Source of the DNA: Acidobacteriota bacterium
Lineage (GTDB): Bacteria; Acidobacteriota; Thermoanaerobaculia; Multivoradales; JBCCEF01
Direction of reading: 5' to 3'
NCBI GenBank assembly: GCA_039030395.1
Contig: JBCCEF010000032.1
Coordinates: 1 to 34,098 of the forward strand
DNA: 34,098 bases
The notes under the pieces were generated by a model. That model had not been told where the DNA came from and ran no database searches. It saw only the letters and a list, made by a program, of their open reading frames with translations. The translations under genes were made by a program, and so were the position numbers. Positions 1 through 7,136 of this stretch are shown here, piece by piece. How positions within the stretch are numbered: the stretch's first letter is position 1; each line of letters opens with the position of its first letter.

Positions 1-2
1 CC

Positions 3-289
3 AGAAGGCTGCTTTCCCCCGAGAATGCCCTTCGTGCCGCCCTTGAGGCCTGGCTAGGTCAACGCGCAGGAAGCAGTACCCCACAGAACCACCCCGCTTG
101 TTGTGTTTTCTGACTCGGCTTGAGGTAAGTGTGTCTACGCGAAGACGATCTAACGCGAAATATTGCAGCGTCTCAGCAAGACTCCACCCAGTTGTGTTCA
201 AACGAATGCCCAAGCGATTGCGCTCACGCTCCACGCGCCGAGAAGGGAAAGAAGCGATTCTTGATCCTCGACATTCGGGTGGAACCTAG
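3..289 (+). pseudogene. Decayed tyrosine recombinase (integrase) fragment
   Basis: Frame 3 (about 3-100) reads LSPENALRAALEAWLGQRAG, which resembles the stretch between the first catalytic Arg and the HxxR box of XerC/D-like integrases. That frame then stops. The match seems to continue in frame 2 from about 98 (CFLTRLEVSVSTRR, then a basic stretch) in the place where integrases have FLTRLGxRVSTR. No HxLRH box, second Arg or Tyr nucleophile is visible, so this is a frameshifted, truncated relic whose 5' part lies outside the window. A 20-bp repeat begins inside its last codons at 270. The family call rests on pattern recognition of a short segment, so confidence is moderate to low. Confidence 0.4.
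270..289 (+). repeat. Dispersed 20-bp repeat, copy 1
   Basis: GACATTCGGGTGGAACCTAG at 270-289, followed by AG. The same motif recurs at 2743, 2795 and 2833 in the same orientation. Here it sits at the end of the integrase relic. It could be a terminal repeat of an inactive mobile element or a protein-binding site. Confidence 0.6.
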
Positions 290-386
290 AGTGGGCTGAA
301 TCGTTCGCCGGGCTTGGACGCTAGAGCAGGTGGCGGGGCTCATCGATCCAAGAATTTGAAACTAAGCCACTACCCGACGAGACGGG

Positions 387-419
387 TGTTTGACAAACAG
401 GACCAAAGTCGTCCAGTAT
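387..419 (+). promoter_or_regulatory. Candidate promoter with overlapping palindrome upstream of the ChaN-like gene
   Basis: A perfect -35 hexamer TTGACA lies at 390-395, with a weak -10 (CAGTAT) at 414-419 after an 18-bp spacer. The -35 is embedded in a 13-bp palindrome, TGTTTG-A-CAAACA (387-399), which could be an operator. The rest of 290-500 shows no gene. Only the -35 is strong, so this is tentative. Confidence 0.35.
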
Positions 420-500
420 CCGAGCGTGCTCAGAGGCGGCCAATTGCCTCTTCCTCGCAAAGGAGTTGGCGTCGTGGTTTCGACCAGACGGAGGTGCACC

Positions 501-2651
501 ATGAAGACTCGGACTCTCTGTGGCTGGCTGTTCCCGATCGGCCTTTTCCTCGGCCTCGCCACAACCAGCGCGGCGGGCGATCCTCCCTGGGCCGCACCGG
601 AGATCGAACGGGCGGTGGTCGTGCTCGACGGGCGCAATGGCGAGCGCCTCTCCTTCGACGACATGCTCGACCGGCTCGCCGAAGCAGACGTGGTCTTCCT
701 GGGCGAGACTCACGTCGACGAAACCACCCACCGGGTTGAGCTCGCGGTCTACGAGGGTCTCCTCGACCGGCGAGACGACGGGGTTGTTCTCGCCCTCGAG
801 ATGTTCGAGCGCGACGTGCAGGACGTCCTCGATCGCTACCTCGGCGGCGAGATCGACGAGGAGGAGTTCCTCGACCAGTCCCGGCCCTGGGACCAGTACC
901 GGACCGCCTACCGGCCGATGGTCGAGCGGGCGCGGCGCAACCGCCTGCCGGTGGTCGCATCGAACATGCCGCGACCGCTGATCCGGCGGGTCGCGATGGG
1001 AGGGATCGGCCTGCTCGAGGATCTCGAGCCAGCCGAGCGTGCCCAGGCCCCGGCCGAGCTGTTGCCGAACTCGCCGGCCTACTGGCGCCGGGTCGACAAC
1101 GCCGTGCGGGGTCACCTTGCGGGCATGCGGTCGAGTGGCGACGACGACGAACGCCTTTCGTCGACCCAGAGCCTGTGGGACAACACGATGGGGGAGTCGT
1201 GCGCCCTCGCCCTCGACGCTCACCCGGGCTCGATGGTGCTCCATGTCAACGGCGCATTCCATAGCGCCTACCGGGACGGTACCGTGCGGCAGCTCGCGCT
1301 GCGGCGTCCTGATGCTCGGATCCTCACCGTCGACGTGACGCCGGCCCGCCATCCGGCGGTAGCCGAGCTCGCAGGAGTGCCGGTCGCCGACTTCGTGGTG
1401 GTCGCCGAGAAGCGCGCGACAGATCGCAATCAGGGCACCTGGTCCGTGGTGATGGACCGCGAACTCGACTACCGGTTCGTCCTGCCGCAGTCGGCGAGGG
1501 AAGAGGCCCCGGTGCCACTCGTCGTTTGGCTCGGCAACGACGGGCTGACGTCGCAGGACGGTCTCGATTTATGGCGAGATCGGATCGGCGACGAGGTAGC
1601 CTTCGCCGTGGTCGAGCCGCCGTACCGAGCTCGGCTCGACGACCTCTCCGAGGGAGGTCGCTGGTTCTGGCCCGATAGCTTCGCGGCCGACATTGGATCG
1701 CTCGTCGGGGCGACCGAGAGGATCTGGGGCTACCTCCTGCGGTACCACCCGATCGACCCGACGCGAGTCGTCGTCGCCGGAGAGGGGACGGGCGCGACGG
1801 TGGTCGCCGCGATCGCACTTCTCGGCGATCGAATGAGCCATCGCGCGGTCGCCTTCGAACCGAGCCGCTACTCCAAGCTCGGGGATTTTCCACTGCCTCT
1901 GCCGGAGTTGCGCGGTGAAACGGAGCGGACGGTCGCTCTAACCGTCGTCGGGTCGAGCGACGACGAGCCATGGTGGCGCAGCGAGCTCGCCGGCTATCGC
2001 GGGGTCGGTCTCGAGGCCGAGTTCTTTCCTCGCACCGACCAGGCCCGTGATGCCGAACAGGAGCGGGTCCTCCGCCGGGCTCTCGGTCTTCCGGCGTCTT
2101 CGGCAAGCGGTCCGCCCGTGGCGACGCTGCGGGTACCGGCCGACACGGCGCGGGCGTGGCACTGGGCTCGCCTCTACGGGCTCCGTCACCTCGCCCGACT
2201 CGGCGGGTCGCTCGCAGTCGTCGATCCATCGGCAGTGATCGAGGGCGAAGAGGTCGTGCCGGAGGTCCACCCTAGGACCCTCGGCGGTGCGCTACCGCGC
2301 TGTCCCGGCCCGTTCGGTGGCACGACCGTGCTGGTAGTGCCGGAGGGTGTCGCCGAGGCCGATCGCCAGGCATGGATCGATCTCGAAGAGAACGATCCGC
2401 TGAAAGCGAAGAGCCGCTTCCATCGGGTGCGGGTCGCCCTCGCGGGAGTTGCGGGCGAGCGCTCGCTCCAGGCCAAGCTCGAGACCCTCGAAAGTGAAGG
2501 GCGGAGGAACATTCTGGTCGTGCCGGCGCAGTTCGCTGCAGAACCGGAGACAATGCGCGCCCTCGAGCGCGAGACTCGGCCCTTCGCCGACCGGATGACA
2601 CTCCACTGGCTGCCCGGTCTCGGCGGCAAGGAGCTACCGATCAGCCGCTGA
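501..2651 (+). CDS. Secreted ChaN/Tiki-like protein with a C-terminal hydrolase-like domain
   Basis: 716 residues. The ATG at 501 is chosen because GGAGGT lies at 490-495 and the protein then starts with a signal peptide (residues 1-25, ending TTSAAG). Residues about 45-290 match the ChaN/DUF399 haem-binding lipoprotein family, related to Tiki/TraB-type folds: FLGETHVDETTH (66-77, with conserved Glu69 and His71), LALEMFERD (97-105) and NGAFH (250-254). ChaN proteins are usually about 250-300 residues. Here about 400 more follow. Residues 335-450 look like an alpha/beta hydrolase core (LVVWLGNDG, then VVVAGEGTG), but the GxSxG elbow reads GEGTG, with Gly429 in place of the nucleophilic Ser, so esterase activity is doubtful. 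The gene stands alone between copies of the 20-bp repeat. The ChaN call is fairly firm; the role (haem or iron handling in the periplasm) is inferred from the family. Confidence 0.75.
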   Translation: MKTRTLCGWLFPIGLFLGLATTSAAGDPPWAAPEIERAVVVLDGRNGERLSFDDMLDRLAEADVVFLGETHVDETTHRVELAVYEGLLDRRDDGVVLALEMFERDVQDVLDRYLGGEIDEEEFLDQSRPWDQYRTAYRPMVERARRNRLPVVASNMPRPLIRRVAMGGIGLLEDLEPAERAQAPAELLPNSPAYWRRVDNAVRGHLAGMRSSGDDDERLSSTQSLWDNTMGESCALALDAHPGSMVLHVNGAFHSAYRDGTVRQLALRRPDARILTVDVTPARHPAVAELAGVPVADFVVVAEKRATDRNQGTWSVVMDRELDYRFVLPQSAREEAPVPLVVWLGNDGLTSQDGLDLWRDRIGDEVAFAVVEPPYRARLDDLSEGGRWFWPDSFAADIGSLVGATERIWGYLLRYHPIDPTRVVVAGEGTGATVVAAIALLGDRMSHRAVAFEPSRYSKLGDFPLPLPELRGETERTVALTVVGSSDDEPWWRSELAGYRGVGLEAEFFPRTDQARDAEQERVLRRALGLPASSASGPPVATLRVPADTARAWHWARLYGLRHLARLGGSLAVVDPSAVIEGEEVVPEVHPRTLGGALPRCPGPFGGTTVLVVPEGVAEADRQAWIDLEENDPLKAKSRFHRVRVALAGVAGERSLQAKLETLESEGRRNILVVPAQFAAEPETMRALERETRPFADRMTLHWLPGLGGKELPISR

Positions 2652-2742
2652 TCCCTCCCACCCGCAGGTCATCAAACCGGCTGGCGCTGGCGCACAAAGC
2701 CACCGGAATAGGTACGAGCCGCCTCGCGAGGCAGGGTACCGC

Positions 2743-2762
2743 GACATTCGGATGGAGCCTAG
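2743..2762 (+). repeat. Dispersed 20-bp repeat, copy 2 (two mismatches)
   Basis: GACATTCGGATGGAGCCTAG differs from copy 1 at two positions. It is the first of three copies in tandem orientation in the 287-bp non-coding stretch 2652-2938, which otherwise holds nothing recognisable. Confidence 0.6.
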
Positions 2763-2794
2763 AGTTGAGGAGCACCCAGAGTTGGGGCAACCCT

Positions 2795-2814
2795 GACATT
2801 CGGGTGGAACCTAG
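2795..2814 (+). repeat. Dispersed 20-bp repeat, copy 3
   Basis: Exact copy of GACATTCGGGTGGAACCTAG, starting 52 bp after copy 2. It is preceded by GCAACCCT, which also precedes copy 4, so the repeated unit there is longer than 20 bp. Confidence 0.65.
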
Positions 2815-2831
2815 GGGGGAGAGCAACCCTC

Positions 2832-2851
2832 GATATTCGGGTGGAACCTAG
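2832..2851 (+). repeat. Dispersed 20-bp repeat, copy 4 (one mismatch)
   Basis: GATATTCGGGTGGAACCTAG, one base different from copies 1 and 3 and about 37 bp after copy 3. A further degenerate match (AACCTAGAATG, shared with copy 4 and its flank) lies at 3494-3504, on the other side of the lipoprotein gene. Confidence 0.6.
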
Positions 2852-2938
2852 AATGATGGAGTGGAGTGGAGAGCGATCCCTCCAGCCGTTGGGCTGGGCG
2901 ACCTACCACCTTTTTCTGAATTGCCTTCCTCAAGCGCG

Positions 2939-3466
2939 TCACCTTACTCTTGTCGCTTGGATCTCGGCGCCTAGATCTGGAAGGTCAAAGATCTCGAACA
3001 AAGCCTCTCCCTCTCTGCTTTCAATGATGATCACAACCTTCTCTAGCCCGTCTGGTAAGACCACGACTTCTCGGGTCTCACCAGGACTCCAACGGCCGAT
3101 GAAAACTGGGTTCTTGGGATACCTACTTCTCCCCTTGCTGTCAAAGCTAATCACCTTTAGGTTGACATCATGCAGCGCTTTGCCGGAGCCATTGATCAAA
3201 TCGATATCTTCATGATGCACTGCTCTTCGGTTCGTAAGATCCGCGATCATCGTCTCGATAAAAGGGTCGGGCGGCTCCTTTGATCTGGTTACAGTAATAG
3301 AGAAATCTTTGGCCAAGAAATGGGTGTCGCTACAAGCCGCCGAAAGAAGCGCCATGACCACTAGCCCCAAAAGTGCGCTTGTATCCCATGGAAAGCCAGA
3401 TCGACGATTACGATCTGTACTTACGATGCTCCAAAAGTCATCCACTGCTATCGACGCCTTCTGCAT
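2939..3466 (-). CDS. Small hypothetical lipoprotein
   Basis: Up to 175 residues if the ATG at 3464-3466 is used. A hydrophobic stretch LLGLVVMALLSAAC (residues about 33-46) ending in a lipobox-like LSAAC-S suggests an outer-membrane or periplasmic lipoprotein. The 32-residue N-terminal lead before it is unusually long, so translation may really begin downstream, for example at the TTG inside LLGL. The mature part, about 130 residues, looks beta-rich (ALHDVNLKVISFDSKG, GRWSPGETREVVVLP), reminiscent of FxLYD-type beta-sandwich lipoproteins, but I do not recognise a specific family. The gene is visibly richer in A+T than its neighbours and lies next to the 20-bp repeats, which suggests horizontal acquisition. 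Function unknown. Confidence 0.6.
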   Translation of the reverse strand: MQKASIAVDDFWSIVSTDRNRRSGFPWDTSALLGLVVMALLSAACSDTHFLAKDFSITVTRSKEPPDPFIETMIADLTNRRAVHHEDIDLINGSGKALHDVNLKVISFDSKGRSRYPKNPVFIGRWSPGETREVVVLPDGLEKVVIIIESREGEALFEIFDLPDLGAEIQATRVR

Positions 3467-3642
3467 TGCCGCCTCACCACGGACAAGTCGCCCAACCTAG
3501 AATGGAATTCCTGAAATCGCCGGCTGCTTTCCAACCAGGAGAGCCTACTTCAGACGATTCGTTCAGTCTCCAAAATCTACACTCCGTAAATCTCCCAGGT
3601 CAAAGCCCAAAGCGCTTTGTCCAATCGGCAGGAGCAATGGTT

Positions 3643-4824
<1,182 letters not shown>

Positions 4825-4934
4825 GATTCGGCTCCTGGCTGCCGGAGGTCAGTCCCCGGCGTCGGTGATCTTACGGGACCGGATCGAATGGGACTGGATC
4901 TAGCCGGAAGGGCGCCAGGTTACACTCGGCGGCC
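4825..4934. promoter_or_regulatory. Divergent promoter region, dehydrogenase / APH-type kinase
   Basis: 110 bp between two divergent starts. On the plus strand a -10-like TACACT (4921-4926) ends 8 nt before the kinase ATG and no Shine-Dalgarno is seen, so the kinase mRNA could be leaderless. The minus-strand gene has a normal AGGAG. No convincing -35 was found for either gene. Confidence 0.35.
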
Positions 4935-6011
4935 ATGACCGCCCTCGATCAACCCACCGCGGTTCGGCCCGGCGAGGAGCTGGCCGCCGAACGTCTCGCG
5001 CCGTACCTGCATCAAGCACTGGATCTCGCCGGCGACCTCACCGTCGAGCAGTTTCCGAGTGGCTTTTCGAACCTCACCTACCTCCTGCGCCTGGACGACC
5101 GTCAACTCGTACTGCGGCGGCCGCCCTTCGGTGCCCGCATCGCTTCGGCCCACGACATGGGACGCGAGTACCGCCTTCTCTCCGCCCTCCACCCGGCGTG
5201 GGGCAAGGTGCCGGAGCCGCTGCTCTTCTGCGACGACGAAGCGGTGCTGGGGGCGCCGTTTTACGTGATGGAACGGATCGAGGGGGTAATCCTCCGAAGC
5301 CGAGTCAAGGCCGGGCAGACGCCCTCGCCGGCAACCGTGGAAGCCGCCGCCGGGGCCCTGATTGCGACCCTGGTCGAGCTGCACGGATTGGACGTCGTCG
5401 GCACCGGATTGGGCGACCTCGGCAAGGGCGACGGCTACGTGGAGCGGCAGATCGCCGGCTGGACGAAGCGCTGGATCCAGGCCCGCACGGATGACCTGCC
5501 GGAGATGGATCGCGCTGCCGCCTGGCTGGAGGAAAACCGGCCGCCGGACTCTGCCGCCACCTTGATCCACAACGACTTCAAGTACGACAACCTCATCCTC
5601 GACGGAGAGGATCCCGGCCGCGTGCGGGCGGTGCTCGACTGGGAGATGGCGACCGTTGGCGATCCGCTGATGGACCTCGGCACCACTCTTGGCTACTGGG
5701 TGGATCCGGACGACCCGCCTGCTCTCAAGAATTTGGCGCTGAGCCCCACCACTCTGCCCGGCAACCCGAGCCGCCGGCAGGTCGCCGAGCGCTACGCGGC
5801 GCTCTCCGGCCATGAGGTGGGCGACGGCGTGTTCGTTTACGCCTACGGCCTGTTCAAGATCGCGGTCATCGTGCAGCAGATCTACGCCCGCTACCAGGCC
5901 GGCCACACCCAGGACCCGCGCTTCGCCGGGCTGATCCACGCCGTGCGCGCCTGCGCCCGGGGCGCCGTCCAGGCGATCGAACGGGGACGCATCGACGACC
6001 TCTGGACTTGA
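4935..6011 (+). CDS. APH-family phosphotransferase, LvaA / ACAD10-11 kinase-domain-like
   Basis: 358 residues with protein-kinase-like APH motifs: a nucleotide-loop region FPSGFSNLTYLLR (40-52), LVLRRPPFG (58-66), catalytic IHNDFKYDN (211-219, with Asp214 as base and Asn219) and metal-binding LDWEMATVGDPLMDLG (234-249). The sequence follows the kinase domain of ACAD10/ACAD11 and LvaA rather than antibiotic kinases: the LRRPPFG and HNDFKYDN wording is typical of acyl-CoA-associated phosphotransferases. Likely reaction: ATP-dependent phosphorylation of a hydroxyl group on an acyl-CoA in the cytosol, providing the leaving group for the divergently encoded dehydrogenase-like enzyme. No small LvaB-like partner is seen next to it. 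Family call firm; the 4-hydroxyacyl-CoA substrate is an inference from gene pairing. Confidence 0.85.
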   Translation: MTALDQPTAVRPGEELAAERLAPYLHQALDLAGDLTVEQFPSGFSNLTYLLRLDDRQLVLRRPPFGARIASAHDMGREYRLLSALHPAWGKVPEPLLFCDDEAVLGAPFYVMERIEGVILRSRVKAGQTPSPATVEAAAGALIATLVELHGLDVVGTGLGDLGKGDGYVERQIAGWTKRWIQARTDDLPEMDRAAAWLEENRPPDSAATLIHNDFKYDNLILDGEDPGRVRAVLDWEMATVGDPLMDLGTTLGYWVDPDDPPALKNLALSPTTLPGNPSRRQVAERYAALSGHEVGDGVFVYAYGLFKIAVIVQQIYARYQAGHTQDPRFAGLIHAVRACARGAVQAIERGRIDDLWT

Positions 6012-6080
6012 CCGGCCGGCCCGCGATGACACGTTTTCGGGCCGGATCACCCGTACCGATGTGAACCGCTCCGAAGGCGC

Positions 6081-6099
6081 CTCCCGGATTCTCCGGGAG
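6081..6099 (+). other. Stem-loop between the kinase gene and the Cys-rich peptide gene
   Basis: CTCCCGGA (6081-6088), loop TTC, TCCGGGAG (6092-6099). This is an 8-bp GC-rich stem with no T-tract behind it. It may be a weak terminator of the upstream gene or a structure in the leader of the gene at 6134. Confidence 0.45.
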
Positions 6100-6133
6100 C
6101 GGCGCGCCGGAGCCCATCACGGAGGTAGAGTCC

Positions 6134-6427
6134 ATGTTCAGAAAGCTCTCCGAATCGAAGGTCCTCGCGGTTTCAGCGGTTCTTCTGCTGACCCTGGCGG
6201 GCGGCGGTTTCGCCCTTCATGCGGGCCAGTCGCCGGGCGCTCATCCGATCGATCCGGACGGGCCGCCGGGCGTCGGCTCGACGGATCCGGGTCCTGAACC
6301 GATCGACGGGTGCGAGGCGTTCCCGACCGTCCAGGAAACCTGCGACTGCTACTGCAAGCGCTGCGAGGCCACCGGCGACCCGGAAGACTGCAAGCGCTGT
6401 GAGTCGCCGCCCTGTTTTCTTGGATAG
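6134..6427 (+). CDS. Small secreted cysteine-rich protein
   Basis: 97 residues. GGAGGT at 6121-6126 lies 7 nt before the ATG, so this is a real gene despite its size. Residues 1-30 form a signal peptide (basic start, then AVSAVLLLTLAGGGFALHA). Residues 33-58 are a Pro/Gly/Asp-rich linker. The C-terminus holds eight cysteines at 60, 70, 72, 74, 77, 86, 89 and 94, arranged CxCxCxxC-x8-CxxC-x4-C. Such a pattern suits a metal-binding knuckle or a disulfide-rich extracellular peptide. I do not recognise a family. The next gene, also secreted, follows after 94 bp with an equally strong ribosome-binding site, so the two are probably co-transcribed. Confidence 0.7.
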   Translation: MFRKLSESKVLAVSAVLLLTLAGGGFALHAGQSPGAHPIDPDGPPGVGSTDPGPEPIDGCEAFPTVQETCDCYCKRCEATGDPEDCKRCESPPCFLG

Positions 6428-6521
6428 GCGCCCCGAAGGAACTCGTGCGTAGGAGCCTCGCGGATCGCGGCGCGGTCCGCGGGGCGACCGCGCCTTCAAG
6501 CGCCGACAGGAGGTGAGACCG

Positions 6522-7136
6522 ATGAAAAACCGATGGACTGTGATCGCCCTGTGGTTTGTTGCCCTGTCTCCGGCCGTGACCGTCGGCGGCGGCGGGTGGC
6601 CCGAGGATCGCCGAGCGAAGGAATCCACCCTGCTCCCGCTCGCCTGCCCCGAGGACTCGACCCTCGAGCGGCCGCCGGCCTGGTTCCGGAGCGTGGGTTC
6701 TACCTGGGTGTTCGGCGCGGTGAACGACCTCGCCGGCGAGGATCGGGGCCTGGACCTCGGCCACGACGATCTCTGTGCCGGCGGCGAGGTGGAACTCGAA
6801 GTACTGCTCGGGTTTTGCCCCGAATTGACCTGGCCACGGGCTCGGCTCGACCTGCGCCTGGGGCCGCCGGAGACGATCTCCGTGCTGAGCGGTTCCCTGG
6901 AGGTCAGGACTTCCGATGGGACCCGCTTCGATCCCCTGCCGGCGACCTTGCAGTGGGGAGAGAAAGAGCACGATCTGGTCGCCGGCGCCTTCGATCTGAC
7001 GGATTACCGCGACCCGGTCACCGGCGAAGTCTCAGTGCTGCTCTCCGTCGTCGCTCAGGGTTCCTGCGGCAATGAGCTGGGCGGCGACGGCGTGTCCGTA
7101 CGGTCGGTGGATCTGGGCGTGCCGACCGGCGACTAG
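6522..7136 (+). CDS. Hypothetical secreted protein
   Basis: 204 residues from the ATG at 6522, chosen over an upstream GTG because GGAGGT (6509-6514) is spaced 7 nt from it and the signal peptide (residues 1-21) starts there. The mature protein contains four cysteines (Cys42, 85, 99, 172), tryptophans and short hydrophobic strands such as RLDLRLGPPETISVLSG (108-124). It is probably an all-beta, disulfide-stabilised exported domain, and no family is recognised. Its stop codon TAG shares the palindrome CTAG with the stop of the convergent kinase gene. Position suggests it works with the cysteine-rich peptide upstream. Confidence 0.65.
   Translation: MKNRWTVIALWFVALSPAVTVGGGGWPEDRRAKESTLLPLACPEDSTLERPPAWFRSVGSTWVFGAVNDLAGEDRGLDLGHDDLCAGGEVELEVLLGFCPELTWPRARLDLRLGPPETISVLSGSLEVRTSDGTRFDPLPATLQWGEKEHDLVAGAFDLTDYRDPVTGEVSVLLSVVAQGSCGNELGGDGVSVRSVDLGVPTGD

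Noticed and set aside
4920-6050. Minus-strand frame of 376 codons opposite the APH-type kinase
   Set aside because: No domain is seen, whereas the plus strand has a complete APH motif set.
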